Shown piece by piece: positions 37,946-47,778 of a DNA stretch of 50,421 bases (position 1 is its first letter; every line of letters begins with the position of its first letter). A program made the position numbers and the translations under genes. Under the pieces are notes generated by a model that made no database searches, was not told the origin of the DNA, and saw nothing but the letters and a program-made list of their open reading frames with translations. Source of the stretch: Alphaproteobacteria bacterium (GTDB taxonomy: Bacteria; Pseudomonadota; Alphaproteobacteria; UBA1280; UBA6503); the NCBI GenBank assembly GCA_021774615.1, contig JAJFIW010000033.1:1-50421 (forward strand), in the 5' to 3' direction.

Positions 37946-39304
37946 ATGAATATTTTTAATACGACTACATCTGGAGAAGACCTATCAAGAATTGGGGATA
38001 AGACCACCCATATGCTAGGTAAAGAGTTATGGGTAAAAGTAGTTATAGGGCTATTTTTAGGTGTTATTGTTGGTATATTGCTAGGGCAATCAACAGGTAT
38101 CATAAATGAAAAAGCTGTTGTAACAATTGGGCAGTGGCTTGCTTTGCCTGGTTATTTCTTCCTAGCTATCATCCAAATGATCGTAATACCGCTGGTTCTT
38201 ACTTCTGTTTTTCATGGTATTGCTGGTAGCGAGCATATTGACACTGTTAAAAAAGTTGGTTTCCGGGTTATTGCCTACTTTATAGGCACAACTGTTGTTG
38301 CTATTACTGTTGGCAGCTTGTTGGCAACTTTAATACGCCCCGGGCAATATATAAATAAAAACACCCTCGCTACCGATTTAAGCGGCAGTACCTATCTACC
38401 GCCATCTGTCGAAAAAAGCACAATTACTAATTGGTCATACGAATTAACAAGTATTTTACCTAAAAATATTTTTGATACTCTCGCTGACGGTGACCTGCTA
38501 CGTGTTGTTATATTTGCTGCCGTTTTTGGTGCTGCTATCCTTGCATTACCGAAGGAACGTGGTAAAGCATTAGTAGATTTTTCTGCATCTATCCAAGAGG
38601 GTTGTATGGTGGTTGTGGGCTGGGTTATGAAACTTGCCCCATTTGCGGTATTTGGGCTATTAGCGCAAGTTGTTAGCTCTTTAGGTGTAGACGCTTTAAT
38701 TGGTATGTCGGCTTACATAGTAACTGTATTGTTAGGCTTATTAACTGTTTATGGCTTTTACTTAATTCTTGTTGTATATGCTTGTGGCGTACCATTAATG
38801 GCTTTTATTAAAGGTGCACGCCATGTGCAACTACTAGCATTTTCCACCTCTAGTTCGGCTGCTGTTATGCCTGTTACAATGCAGGCTGCAGAGGATACTT
38901 TGGGAGTATCCCCAAATGTTGCACGTATGGTTGTGCCAATGGGCGCAACTATTAATATGGATGGTACAGCACTATACCAAGCTGTAGCAGCTATTTTCTT
39001 GGCCCAAATTTATGGAATTGAACTAGGCCTGCAAGAGTTTGCTATTATTATGCTAACAACTGTTGGTGCCTCAATCGGTACACCAGGCACACCAGGTGTG
39101 GGGATTGTGGTTTTATCATCTATTTTGTTAAGTATTGGCGTGCCACCAGAAGGTATTGCGATTATCCTAGGGGTAGACCGTGTTCTAGATATGTGTAGGA
39201 CTACACTAAATGTTAGTGGAGACCTTGTTGCAAGCACCGTTATGCACAGAATGCTCGGCAAAAGCCTAGACACACTACCGACTGAACAAATAGATGAGGA
39301 ATAA
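37946..39304 (+). CDS. Dicarboxylate/amino acid:cation symporter (SDF family)
   Basis: 452-residue inner-membrane carrier of the GltP/DctA family that imports glutamate, aspartate or C4-dicarboxylates with protons or sodium. Signatures: serine-rich STSSSAAVMPVTM (hairpin 1), VPMGATINMDGTALY (TM7 cation-binding motif), GASIGTPGTPGVGIV (hairpin 2) and VDRVLDMCRTTLNVSGD (TM8 substrate residues). I chose the ATG at 37946 over an in-frame TTG at 37934; the first 25 residues are polar. The next gene starts 10 bases after its stop. The Arg-Thr-Thr-x-Asn arrangement fits an acidic substrate but does not decide which one. Confidence 0.9.
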   Translation: MNIFNTTTSGEDLSRIGDKTTHMLGKELWVKVVIGLFLGVIVGILLGQSTGIINEKAVVTIGQWLALPGYFFLAIIQMIVIPLVLTSVFHGIAGSEHIDTVKKVGFRVIAYFIGTTVVAITVGSLLATLIRPGQYINKNTLATDLSGSTYLPPSVEKSTITNWSYELTSILPKNIFDTLADGDLLRVVIFAAVFGAAILALPKERGKALVDFSASIQEGCMVVVGWVMKLAPFAVFGLLAQVVSSLGVDALIGMSAYIVTVLLGLLTVYGFYLILVVYACGVPLMAFIKGARHVQLLAFSTSSSAAVMPVTMQAAEDTLGVSPNVARMVVPMGATINMDGTALYQAVAAIFLAQIYGIELGLQEFAIIMLTTVGASIGTPGTPGVGIVVLSSILLSIGVPPEGIAIILGVDRVLDMCRTTLNVSGDLVASTVMHRMLGKSLDTLPTEQIDEE

Positions 39305-39313
39305 GTAAAAAAA

Positions 39314-40609
39314 ATGCCTAATTCTTTTTTAGTTAAACGTAGGTTCCTGCCGATTTTTCTTACTCAATTTGGCGGCGCATTTAACGACAACTTTTTTAAA
39401 TACACCATAATAATGTTTGTAACATTTAACCACGTATATAACGCTCCTCTTGCTAAAGACTGGGGAGTATCTGCAGAGGTAATATCGCAACAGATGACTC
39501 TTATTGCCAGTGGTCTATTTATTCTTCCATTTATATTTTTCTCAGCATTAGCAGGTGCAATAGCAGACAAGTACCCTAAAAACCTTGTAGCCCAATATAC
39601 AAAATTAGCTGAACTAACCATTATGTTATTAATAGCTTTAGGGCTTGTTCTACATAATACCTATTTATTATTATTTAGTTTATTTCTAATGGGTATTCAA
39701 TCAGCATTTTTTGGGCCTTTAAAATATGGCATTTTGCCAGAGCTTCTAGAAAAGAAAGATATCCTCCGCGCTACCAGTTTTATACAAGCATCAACCTTTA
39801 TTGCAATTTTAGCAGGTACCGCATTAGGTGGGCTTTTATCCAAAATGGATAATGCTTCTATTTATAGTGGCTCAGTAGTTGCTGTTATTGCAATTATTGG
39901 TTATTTAGCAAGCAGAGCAATTCCACAATTACCAGCAGCAGCGCCACACATTAATAAAGTATGGTTATTCTCATCAGAGATAAAAGAAACTCTTGGTTAT
40001 ATTTCTAAAAAGAAAGAACTACTATTTTCAGTCGTAGGGATATCTTGGTTTTGGTTATTAGGAGTGGTTATATTATCTTTATTGCCATCTTTTGTTCTTT
40101 ACCAAATGTCATCAGATCAAATAGTGGCTACGGCCATGGTCGTTACGGCAACTGTATTTATAGCAATTGGTGCATTATTATGTGGGCAACTAAATAAAAA
40201 AGTATCCCAAGCTAATCACATCTTGCCTTGGTCAGCATTATTCATCGGGATAAGCCTAGTAATTCTTGGTTTACTACCTCCGATGATAAAATCTGTAGAG
40301 CTTTATACTTTAAACGAAATATTATCAAACATGAGTGGTAGGTTTTATTTTATAATAATTGGGATGTTCTCTATTAGCTGTGGGTTTTTCACAGTACCAT
40401 TATTTACACTTCTACAAATCCATTCTGATGCACAACACAGAGGAAGAACCATTGCTGCTAATAATATTCTTAACGCTATATATATGGTAGGTGGTGTTGT
40501 GTCTGTAAGTGTTCTTATTGGTTATTTTGGTCTAAGTGCAGGAGGTATATTCGTATTACTTGGTGGGTTAACGTTGTTGGTATCTTTCCCTATGCAGTTT
40601 ATACGCTAG
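39314..40609 (+). CDS. MFS transporter, LplT-like
   Basis: 431 residues with about 12 transmembrane helices. The N terminus FLTQFGGAFNDNFFKYTIIMF and the segment FFGPLKYGILPELLEKKDILRATSFIQ match the major-facilitator group that includes the lysophospholipid flippase LplT and the transporter half of PlsC/Aas fusions. Here only the transporter part is present; no acyltransferase or acyl-ACP synthetase domain follows. Probable role is moving lysophospholipids across the inner membrane. It lies 10 bases downstream of the symporter gene and is probably co-transcribed. Confidence 0.75.
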   Translation: MPNSFLVKRRFLPIFLTQFGGAFNDNFFKYTIIMFVTFNHVYNAPLAKDWGVSAEVISQQMTLIASGLFILPFIFFSALAGAIADKYPKNLVAQYTKLAELTIMLLIALGLVLHNTYLLLFSLFLMGIQSAFFGPLKYGILPELLEKKDILRATSFIQASTFIAILAGTALGGLLSKMDNASIYSGSVVAVIAIIGYLASRAIPQLPAAAPHINKVWLFSSEIKETLGYISKKKELLFSVVGISWFWLLGVVILSLLPSFVLYQMSSDQIVATAMVVTATVFIAIGALLCGQLNKKVSQANHILPWSALFIGISLVILGLLPPMIKSVELYTLNEILSNMSGRFYFIIIGMFSISCGFFTVPLFTLLQIHSDAQHRGRTIAANNILNAIYMVGGVVSVSVLIGYFGLSAGGIFVLLGGLTLLVSFPMQFIR

Positions 40610-40659
40610 GGCCGAGTTTATAATAATCTCAAGTTCAGATTGAGACTGAATTGACTATA

Positions 40660-41793
40660 CTAGGCCGCACAAGATATACGGTAGTTATCAATTCTCATGT
40701 CTTGCTTGTCTTTAACTTCTACCTCAACTCCTAAATAGGCTAAGGCTTGGTCATGGGTAAGGCGTTCTTTAAGAACATTTGCAACATCAGTATTAGCTTC
40801 GATGCGGATCCGCCCTTTATGGCTAGGGTTACGCCATAGCTTAAGCAAAATGTCGCCAGATACATACATTGGCCATTTTAAACGAGTCATCAGGTCTTCA
40901 CCCACTCTTTGGCGGACAATCTCTACTAAACCAGAGCGAGACACAGGCATTATTTCGTGTTCTGTCATGTCAAAAGAGAATATTTCCTCAAGGTAAGTTT
41001 GGAACCCTAACCGCTCTGACTCGGTAGTTAGATTAAGAAAATCGACTAAAATGCTTCCGCCTAGCTCGAGTAGTGTGCAAAGCCTAAATACTTCATTTGC
41101 CGCGCGCTTGTTTAGCTCCAAGCGGAAATTTTTACTGTTTTGCGGGCTGTTTGCAGAGTCAACATCAATCGAGGTTAATGCTTTTGTCATCTCGATGTGT
41201 AGCCTTCCCCCTCCTTGCATATCAAACGTAGGGCCTGCAAGTTGTTCAAGATTAATATCCATCTGTTCTAGTAGGTCTACATCAGGGTGCTTATTTAGCT
41301 CAAAAATATTTTCTTCGCGCACATAGTGTGACACCTCTTGGCGAAAGCGATTATCTAAAATCCATACACGCACAGGGTTATCGCCAGCATCTCGCAAAGT
41401 TCGGCTAATAGCAGGAGGTGCGGGCCTAATAATACTTGGTATATGTACATCCCCTTCTGGCTTACGTGACAAAACACGACCATCTAGTTTTGCACCTTTT
41501 TCGCTAACAGGGGCTCTTGCAATACGTACTATAATTTCCTGTCCTTCAATAAGAGGAAGGCTTTCTTCAGGGACGGTTTTAAGGGGTAAGAACCCATCTA
41601 AGGTATGCCCTATATCCACAAAAGCAGCATCAAGCCCTTTAGCAACCGAGCGCACACGGCCAATAACAACAGCTTCATCAAGGAATGGACGAGCAACATC
41701 ATCATAGTGGACACTTATCAACCGCCCTTCGGGGTCAAATAGTGCTACACGACTATGCCAAATACAAGACTCATAAAGTAAATCATACATCAT
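40660..41793 (-). CDS. rng: Ribonuclease E/G family protein
   Basis: 377 residues. An S1-like RNA-binding part near the N terminus (VVIGRVRSVAKGLDAAFVDIGHTLDGFLPL), then the RNase E/G catalytic region with the two metal-binding Asp: LTSIDVDSA and GGSILVDFLNL. The zinc-link CPxC motif and the long C-terminal scaffold of RNase E are absent, as in the short RNase G-like proteins encoded after maf in Alphaproteobacteria. I set the start at the ATG at 41793, overlapping maf by 11 bases (ATGATGTATGA); the frame continues upstream but only inside maf. Confidence 0.85.
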   Translation of the reverse strand: MMYDLLYESCIWHSRVALFDPEGRLISVHYDDVARPFLDEAVVIGRVRSVAKGLDAAFVDIGHTLDGFLPLKTVPEESLPLIEGQEIIVRIARAPVSEKGAKLDGRVLSRKPEGDVHIPSIIRPAPPAISRTLRDAGDNPVRVWILDNRFRQEVSHYVREENIFELNKHPDVDLLEQMDINLEQLAGPTFDMQGGGRLHIEMTKALTSIDVDSANSPQNSKNFRLELNKRAANEVFRLCTLLELGGSILVDFLNLTTESERLGFQTYLEEIFSFDMTEHEIMPVSRSGLVEIVRQRVGEDLMTRLKWPMYVSGDILLKLWRNPSHKGRIRIEANTDVANVLKERLTHDQALAYLGVEVEVKDKQDMRIDNYRISCAA

Positions 41794-42370
41794 AACCACA
41801 ACGCCTAAGTAAGTTTGTTGTTTCAACTAATGGTAACCCAACAACACCAGAGGCAGAGCCATTAATTTGTGATATTAGAGCCCCACCTGTTGCCATTTGT
41901 AACCCATACCCGCCAGCAAGCCCTTGCCAATTACTTGGCATTGCAATGTAGCTCTTAATGTCTTTATCGCTTAATGGGCGCACTTTAACTAATGTTACGG
42001 TTGTATTCTCATACACACTACCATCAGGAGTTATAGCTACAACCGTAGTTAAAACCCGATGGCGACGACCACTCATCATACGTAGCATTTGTGCTGCTTC
42101 TTTGCTGTTTTGGGGCTTCCCTAAAATATTACGACCGACACAAACCGTAGTATCTGCGGCAAGTACAACGCTATTTATGTTGTTTTCTGCAACACAAGAT
42201 GCTTTTTCGTAGGAAATACGTTGTACATAGTCTTTTGGCTTTTCGCCTTTAAGGGGAGTTTCGTCAATGTCGGCAGGCTTGGTGGTAAAAGTTAGGCCCA
42301 GATCTCGCAAAAAGTCCTGCCGCCGGGGCGAACCTGAAGCTAAAATAAGTTCGATCTCTTTATTTTGCAC
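41783..42370 (-). CDS. maf: Maf-like nucleotide pyrophosphatase
   Basis: 195 residues from a GTG at 42370. The Maf/YhdE family hydrolyses non-canonical or house nucleotide triphosphates in the cytosol. N-terminal LASGSPRRQDFLRDLGL is diagnostic; DIDETPLKGEKPKDYVQRISYEKA and VVLAADTTVCVGRNILGKP hold the conserved acidic residues. The GTG overlaps the murA stop by 11 bases; a longer frame to 42442 would lie inside murA and lacks family similarity. Overlaps rng at its 3' end. Also known as a septum-inhibition protein in Bacillus, but the biochemical role is better supported. Confidence 0.9.
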   Translation of the reverse strand: MQNKEIELILASGSPRRQDFLRDLGLTFTTKPADIDETPLKGEKPKDYVQRISYEKASCVAENNINSVVLAADTTVCVGRNILGKPQNSKEAAQMLRMMSGRRHRVLTTVVAITPDGSVYENTTVTLVKVRPLSDKDIKSYIAMPSNWQGLAGGYGLQMATGGALISQINGSASGVVGLPLVETTNLLRRCGYDV

Positions 42371-43688
42371 TCTGCACAACCTTAAGTTTATTATCAAATT
42401 TAGGTGTAACATCTTCTTCTTTTTTACGCAAGATGTGTGCACCTAAACCGTTAAGTTTTTCTTCTAAACAATCGTAACCACGGTCGAGGTGGTAAACTCT
42501 TCTTAAAACAGTGGTACCTTTTGCAATAAGCCCTGCCATAACCAAGCAAGCAGATGCACGCAAGTCAGTAGCCATAACAGGGGCGCTAATTAAGCTTCTT
42601 CCGCCTATTATTTCAGATTTATTATTACTTATTGTAATTTTAGTACCTAGCCTGTTTAGTTCGGGAACATGCATAAAGCGATTTTCATAGACAGACTCTA
42701 CAATTGTACTTTTTCCATTACATTGCGTTAAATAGACCATCATCTGCGCTTGCAAATCTGTAGGGAAGCCTGGGAATGGTTCTGTAGTAATGTTTAAAGG
42801 TTTAAGCTTATTAGTTACAGGGGGGATAAAAATATTATTGTCGTTAATCTCTGTTTTAACGCCACTCTTTGCTAATAAATCTAATAGTGCTTGGTTATGG
42901 CTAGGTATGGTATTTTGTACTTCTACCCCTTGCCCACCTTTGCCTGCTAAGGCTGCAGCTAAAATAAAAGTTCCTGCCTCAATGCGGTCAGACATAGCAG
43001 TGTAGGTAACACTGTAAAGCTGTGGGCGACCTTCAATAGTGATAACATCAGTCCCTGCACCGCTAATTTCAGCACCCATATTATTAAGCATGGTTGATAG
43101 ATCCACAATTTCTGGCTCTTTTGCGGCATTCCTAATATAGGTTATGCCTTCAGCCAAAGTTGCGGCCATTATTAAATTTTCGGTACCAGTTACAGCAGGG
43201 TTTGCTAATGTTATATCAGCACCTTTTAAGCCTTCTGGTGCTTTAGCATGGATATAGCCGTCTATTAGCTCTATCTCTGCTCCCATACTTTTTAGGCCAT
43301 CAAGCAGTACGTTAATTGGGCGTGCGCCAATGGCACAGCCACCTGGCAATGACACAACAGCTTGCCCAAAACGGGCAAGCAATGGGCCTAATACCAAAAC
43401 AGATGCACGCATTTGCGATACCAATTCATAAGGAGCTGTAAAATTGTTGATGTGTTCGGCATTTAGTAGCAAAGAGTTTTTCTCTTGCCCCCATTCATAT
43501 GTAACACCAAGACCGCCCAAAACTTTAACCAGTGTTTTAACATCAGTTAAGTAGGGTATGTTTTTTAGAACAACCGACTCTTTAGTTAATAATGATGCGC
43601 ACATTAACGGTAAAGAAGCATTTTTTGCCCCGCTAACGGCTACAGTTCCTTGAAGCTCATGCCCGCCTTCAATAACCAAAACATCCAT
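42360..43688 (-). CDS. murA: UDP-N-acetylglucosamine 1-carboxyvinyltransferase
   Basis: 442 residues; first committed step of peptidoglycan synthesis, adding enolpyruvate to UDP-GlcNAc in the cytosol. Substrate-binding VSGAKNASLPLMCASLL with Lys22-Asn23 and the catalytic loop SLPGGCAIGARP with Cys118, the residue alkylated by fosfomycin. DDNNIFIPP, FPTDLQAQMM and ENRFMHVPEL are further signatures. A tail of about 20 residues (KKEEDVTPKFDNKLK) extends past the usual end and overlaps maf. Shows a normal wall pathway exists apart from the Mur-like block at 30446. Confidence 0.95.
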   Translation of the reverse strand: MDVLVIEGGHELQGTVAVSGAKNASLPLMCASLLTKESVVLKNIPYLTDVKTLVKVLGGLGVTYEWGQEKNSLLLNAEHINNFTAPYELVSQMRASVLVLGPLLARFGQAVVSLPGGCAIGARPINVLLDGLKSMGAEIELIDGYIHAKAPEGLKGADITLANPAVTGTENLIMAATLAEGITYIRNAAKEPEIVDLSTMLNNMGAEISGAGTDVITIEGRPQLYSVTYTAMSDRIEAGTFILAAALAGKGGQGVEVQNTIPSHNQALLDLLAKSGVKTEINDNNIFIPPVTNKLKPLNITTEPFPGFPTDLQAQMMVYLTQCNGKSTIVESVYENRFMHVPELNRLGTKITISNNKSEIIGGRSLISAPVMATDLRASACLVMAGLIAKGTTVLRRVYHLDRGYDCLEEKLNGLGAHILRKKEEDVTPKFDNKLKVVQSAK

Positions 43689-43761
43689 ATTTCTTTATAG
43701 TCCCATTGTTAAAGCAGGCCACATAATGACCCATTTGATAAAAATTTGCAAAGATATAGCT

Positions 43762-44085
43762 TTAACCCGCTACTGATTGGCTAATAAACCTTGAATAGTC
43801 GCTGTCAACAGCCCCTGCTGGAATTTCGAATATAGCTGGTGTTTGTTCATTATGCAGACGCTTTATCTCTGCCATAACATCGCCTACTCTATTTTTAGAT
43901 GTTTTTGCAAGTAATACTACTTCTGCACTATTATGGAATTCGTTCTGCCATTGATAAATAGAAATCATCTGCGGCAGAATATTTACACAGCCTGCAAAAT
44001 GCCGTTGTACCAAATCTTCACCAACTCGTTTTGCCTCGGTTAATGACTCAAAAGTAGCATAAATAACACTTATTTGTTCGGGCAT
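43762..44085 (-). CDS. cutA: Divalent-cation tolerance protein CutA
   Basis: 107-residue small trimeric ferredoxin-like protein. ISVIYATFESLTEAKRVGEDLV, the conserved FAGCVNILPQMISIYQWQNE and the tail TPAIFEIPA match CutA. The family binds copper in vitro but its role is unsettled. It lies 5 bases after pntB and 73 bases before murA, in one co-directional run. It could link functionally with the CopA pump, but the distance and separate transcription argue against it. Confidence 0.9.
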   Translation of the reverse strand: MPEQISVIYATFESLTEAKRVGEDLVQRHFAGCVNILPQMISIYQWQNEFHNSAEVVLLAKTSKNRVGDVMAEIKRLHNEQTPAIFEIPAGAVDSDYSRFISQSVAG

Positions 44086-44090
44086 TTTAT

Positions 44091-45506
44091 TTAATCCTTT
44101 AATACTGCAGCTAATTTTTCTGCGACCTCTTTTGCATCACCAAATACTAGATATGTATTATCTCTAAAGAACAGGCTATTTTCCACCCCTGCATAGCCAG
44201 TATTCATCGAGCGTTTATTAACAAAAACTGTTTGTGCTTTATATGCATGCAAAATCGGCATGCCGTATAATGGGCTTGATGGGTCGTCTTTAGCGTCAGG
44301 GTTTACCACATCATTTGCACCAACCACATAAACAACATCTGTTGTTGAAAAGTCGTTATTAATGTCCTCAAGCTCAAAAACTGCATCATAAGGGACATCA
44401 GCTTCAGCTAGCAGTACATTCATGTGCCCAGGCATACGCCCTGCAACAGGATGAATAGCAAATTTAACTTCGACCCCTTTACTAGTAAGAGTCTCGTAAA
44501 CTTCTTTAATTGCATGTTGTGCTTGTGCTACTGCCATACCATAACCAGGCACAATAATAACTCGTCCCGCACCGCTCATCATAAAGGAGGCATCTTCAGC
44601 AGCGGCTTCTTTAATCCCTTTTTGAGCAGCAGCTGCACGGTCAGACTGCTCATCGGCATCTGCACCAAAGCCACCAAGAATAACGCTAATAAAAGAACGA
44701 TTCATAGCTTTACACATAATATAAGAAAGTATCGCCCCTGACGACCCAACCAAAGCACCAGTAATAATCAACAAAGTATTATTAAGCGTAAATCCAGTTG
44801 CAGCCGCAGCCCAGCCCGAGTAACTATTAAGCATAGATACAACCACAGGCATATCAGCCCCACCAATCGGGATAATTAAAGTAACTCCAAGGATAAGAGC
44901 TAGAACACACATAATTGTAAATGACATAAAATCAAAAGTCATAATAAAGTCTATACCAAAGCCGACCATAGCTATAAATAGTAAAAAGTTTAAAAAATGC
45001 TGCCCTGTAAAAGATATTGGTGCAGAACGAAATACACCCTGTAGCTTGCCAAAAGCAATAATAGAGCCAGTAAATGTAACAGCACCAATAAATGCACCTA
45101 CAAAAACCTCAGTCAATAGTACATAATCATGTTGCCCTTCGGCTACATGGAGTAACCCCAAACCAGCAGCAACTAAAACGGCAGCCAAGCCAACAAAGCT
45201 ATGTAAAATTGCCACTAATTGCGGCATAGATGTCATGCTTACTTTTAAAGCCATAGATATACCAATAATAGCACCTATCCCCATCGCAGCAAAAACCCAA
45301 ATATAGCTAACAACAGCAGGGTTAATAAGCGTTACTCCGATTGCAATAGCCATTCCAACCATGGCACGCATGTTACCACTACGTGCAGTTTCAGGGTTAG
45401 CCAACCCTTTTAGCCCCAAGGTAAATAAAATGCCTGCAAATAAATATACAAGTGCAAAAATATCTGCTGTTAAGTAAGGTGCAAGCTGTGCTTGGAAGTC
45501 AGACAT
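44091..45506 (-). CDS. pntB: NAD(P) transhydrogenase beta subunit
   Basis: 471 residues. About nine transmembrane helices (part of domain II) followed by the cytosolic NADP(H)-binding domain III: VIIVPGYGMAVAQAQHAIKEV, HPVAGRMPGHMNVLLAEA, and VYVVGANDVVNPDAKDDPSSP. Couples proton entry to hydride transfer from NADH to NADP+, supplying NADPH. It starts directly after the pntAB stop. Confidence 0.95.
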   Translation of the reverse strand: MSDFQAQLAPYLTADIFALVYLFAGILFTLGLKGLANPETARSGNMRAMVGMAIAIGVTLINPAVVSYIWVFAAMGIGAIIGISMALKVSMTSMPQLVAILHSFVGLAAVLVAAGLGLLHVAEGQHDYVLLTEVFVGAFIGAVTFTGSIIAFGKLQGVFRSAPISFTGQHFLNFLLFIAMVGFGIDFIMTFDFMSFTIMCVLALILGVTLIIPIGGADMPVVVSMLNSYSGWAAAATGFTLNNTLLIITGALVGSSGAILSYIMCKAMNRSFISVILGGFGADADEQSDRAAAAQKGIKEAAAEDASFMMSGAGRVIIVPGYGMAVAQAQHAIKEVYETLTSKGVEVKFAIHPVAGRMPGHMNVLLAEADVPYDAVFELEDINNDFSTTDVVYVVGANDVVNPDAKDDPSSPLYGMPILHAYKAQTVFVNKRSMNTGYAGVENSLFFRDNTYLVFGDAKEVAEKLAAVLKD

Positions 45507-45854
45507 TTATTTTTTCCCCTTAGCTGTATTGGTTGTTTTCGCTTTTTTACGGAACATCGCAAGCATCCTTCTTGTAACAACAAAGCCACCGAATATATTA
45601 ATAGATGCTAAAACTACTGCAATAAAGCCAACGATTTTTGCATAAAACAGTGGGGCTGCGTGCATTGTTTCAAGTTCAGCAAAGTCAACCATACCTGTAA
45701 CCAAAATAGCACCTACAATAACAATCCCAGAAATAGCATTAGTAACTGCCATTAGTGGAGTATGTAACGCAGGTGTAACTCCCCAAATAACGTGGTACCC
45801 AATAAAACATGACAATACAAAAACAATAATTGATATGGTGATTGGCTCTAACAT
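45507..45854 (-). CDS. pntAB: NAD(P) transhydrogenase alpha-2 (membrane) subunit
   Basis: 115 residues with three transmembrane helices. [36 protein letters not shown] is the typical domain II segment. Separate alpha-1, alpha-2 and beta genes follow the Rhodospirillum rubrum type rather than the two-gene E. coli type. The basic tail ([16 protein letters not shown]) is cytoplasmic. Confidence 0.94.
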   Translation of the reverse strand: MLEPITISIIVFVLSCFIGYHVIWGVTPALHTPLMAVTNAISGIVIVGAILVTGMVDFAELETMHAAPLFYAKIVGFIAVVLASINIFGGFVVTRRMLAMFRKKAKTTNTAKGKK

Positions 45855-45865
45855 AATAACTTCCT

Positions 45866-46978
45866 CTATTTGCCTTGGTGGCGAACTTTACCATCTGCAA
45901 CAAGCAGAGCGGCGTTGATAATATCATCTTCAATATTTAAATTAACTTTTCCTTCTAATGCTATGATTTTCATCAGGTTTGCCAAATTTCTACCGAAGAA
46001 CGTGCTAGCATCAGCTGGCAACATTGCAGCATAGTTTGTATGGCCAACAATAATAACACCATGTTTAGTAACAACTTTATCTGCTTCACTTAATGGGCAA
46101 TTACCGCCACTTCCTGCTGCCAAATCAACAATAACGCTACCTTGGCGCATACCTTTTACTGTAGCTTCTGTTACTAGTACTGGGGCAGCTCTACCTGGGA
46201 TTTGTGCAGTTGTTACTACAATATCAAATGTTTTTAGTTTATCCTGCAGCGCTTGTTGCTGCTTTTTCTTGCCTGCTGCAGACAGCTCTTTAGCGTAGCC
46301 ACCTTCTCCGCTTGCGGTTTCGGCAATGCCTAAATCCATAAACTTAGCACCAAGAGATTCTATTTGTTCTGCTACTTCTGGGCGTACATCATAAGCTTCT
46401 ACAACAGCACCAAGCCTTTTGGCGGTTGCAATGGCTTGCAGACCAGCGACCCCTGCTCCTAACACAGCAAACCTAGCTGGTTTTGCACTGCCTGCAGCTG
46501 TCATCATCAATGGCAAAAACCGCCCGTAATAGTGGGCCGCTTCAAGAACAGATCGGTAGCCTGCAATATTAGCTTGTGATGATAATACGTCCATTGCTTG
46601 CGCACGTGATGTACGTGGAATACGCTCGAGCGAAATAACATTAACCTGTTGTTTTGCTAGTGCTTTTAAAATTTTTTCAGCAGTTCCGCCCTGAGTAAGA
46701 CAAACTAACAGAGAGCCCTTTTTAAGTTCTGACACCTCTTTTACAGTAGGCAAGTTAATTTTTAGAACTACATCTGCTTGCCATGCTTGCTTAGTAGTTG
46801 AAATGCTTGCACCTGCTTTTTTATATTCAGCATCAGAGAATTGTGCCTTATCTCCGGCATTTTTCTCTATTATAATAGAAATATTTTTGCCTAACCCTGT
46901 AAAACGGCTGACATCCACTGGTGCTAACGCAACACGTGTTTCATTTTTCTGAGTTTCTGAGACTATTCCAATGCGCAT
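45866..46978 (-). CDS. pntAA: NAD(P) transhydrogenase alpha-1 (NAD-binding) subunit
   Basis: 370-residue soluble domain I that binds NAD(H) on the cytosolic side. [20 protein letters not shown] at the start, Rossmann motif [29 protein letters not shown], and [22 protein letters not shown] near the end. Related to alanine dehydrogenase but the adjacent pntAB and pntB decide. I chose the ATG at 46978 because AGGTG lies about 8 bases upstream; a GTG at 46987 is in frame. Confidence 0.94.
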   Translation of the reverse strand: MRIGIVSETQKNETRVALAPVDVSRFTGLGKNISIIIEKNAGDKAQFSDAEYKKAGASISTTKQAWQADVVLKINLPTVKEVSELKKGSLLVCLTQGGTAEKILKALAKQQVNVISLERIPRTSRAQAMDVLSSQANIAGYRSVLEAAHYYGRFLPLMMTAAGSAKPARFAVLGAGVAGLQAIATAKRLGAVVEAYDVRPEVAEQIESLGAKFMDLGIAETASGEGGYAKELSAAGKKKQQQALQDKLKTFDIVVTTAQIPGRAAPVLVTEATVKGMRQGSVIVDLAAGSGGNCPLSEADKVVTKHGVIIVGHTNYAAMLPADASTFFGRNLANLMKIIALEGKVNLNIEDDIINAALLVADGKVRHQGK

Positions 46979-47012
46979 TATTTGCACCTATCTTATTTTT
47001 TTAGCAAACATC

Positions 47013-47041
47013 ATTCTAAATGCTAATTACCACTTTGTCAG
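47013..47041 (-). promoter_or_regulatory. Promoter of the pnt-cutA-murA-maf-rng run
   Basis: CTGACA (47041-47036) and TAGAAT (47018-47013) are 17 bases apart on the minus strand, about 35 bases before the pntAA ATG and just after the terminator of the preceding gene. Confidence 0.6.
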
Positions 47042-47045
47042 GTAC

Positions 47046-47084
47046 AAAAATAAAAGGCACTCCGTAAGAGTGCCTTTTATTTAA
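47046..47084 (-). terminator. Terminator of unknown paralog A (repeat copy 1)
   Basis: Hairpin AAAGGCACTC / GAGTGCCTTT with loop TTACG-type centre, flanked by A and T tracts. The 39-base sequence is identical to that at 47843-47881. Confidence 0.93.
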
Positions 47085-47101
47085 CCGTTAATAGCCTTAA
47101 T

Positions 47102-47713
47102 TTAGTCCTCAATTATTCTGGAATTTAGATTCTTAAGGTTGTAATCTAGCTCATAATGAACTGTATTTGCTTTATTCTTTGATCCTACAGATGCTTTAAT
47201 AGTACCAGACATGGCCTTAATACGTAAAAAATATATGTGTTTAGGCATTTTTCTACCTTGAAGAATATAGCCATCACCAATGATATCTCCACAAACCTTA
47301 ATTAAATCATAGCGACCTACAAATATTACATAAGCTTCGGTAGGGATATCAGGCGCTGAACTACTCCAATTCCCAGATGCTTCGAAGAATTTTGAGTTAG
47401 ATTCATTTATTCTGTATTTTGCTTCATAAAGAAGCTCAATATTAATAGATCTACCATCTTTAGTAGCTTTACTGCTTTTTTTGATTTGTGGTAGTAGTTC
47501 TTCCTTAAGGCGAAACCTTGACTGTTGAACACCTTTTCTTGTTACTAGTACATGGCCTATATTTATGTGCTTTACTGCAGAACCATCACGATGAAATAAA
47601 GGCTTCCCCTTTTGCTTAAAATCAAAAACCTCAATACCATTAGAAATCTCTAACAAAGCTTTACCAGGATTATGATTTACATTAACTGTAAAACAATTAT
47701 CAAACATACTCAT
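47102..47713 (-). CDS. Unknown protein, tandem paralog A
   Basis: Not recognised. 203 residues, no signal peptide or membrane helix, basic. Related to the next two genes: a common start F-D-N-x-F-T-V, GIEVFDF (about residue 26), RFRLKEELLPQI, LLYEAKY, KFFEASGNW, a central PTEAYVIFVGRYDL and a strand-rich C terminus ending VHYELDYNLKNL. The protein looks mostly beta. AGGAG lies 8-9 bases before the ATG. It has its own promoter (47779-47807) and terminator. No enzyme motif visible. Confidence 0.7.
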   Translation of the reverse strand: MSMFDNCFTVNVNHNPGKALLEISNGIEVFDFKQKGKPLFHRDGSAVKHINIGHVLVTRKGVQQSRFRLKEELLPQIKKSSKATKDGRSINIELLYEAKYRINESNSKFFEASGNWSSSAPDIPTEAYVIFVGRYDLIKVCGDIIGDGYILQGRKMPKHIYFLRIKAMSGTIKASVGSKNKANTVHYELDYNLKNLNSRIIED

Positions 47714-47778
47714 AGATATGCTCCTATAAAATAGTGATAATTTGGAAAAAAGAATAATTAGATAATAATCATTATAGA

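Noticed and set aside
40620-40656. Partial inverted repeats between the convergent MFS and RNase E/G genes
   Set aside because: Short 6-base arms, no T-tract and several competing pairings, so I could not support a terminator call.
41794-41826. Upstream extension of the RNase E/G frame
   Set aside because: Entirely inside maf; the double ATG at 41793 and 41790 gives the conserved start.
42371-42442. Upstream extension of the maf frame (MHTSCVKKKK...)
   Set aside because: Lies inside the murA coding region and does not match the Maf N terminus, which begins right after the GTG at 42370.
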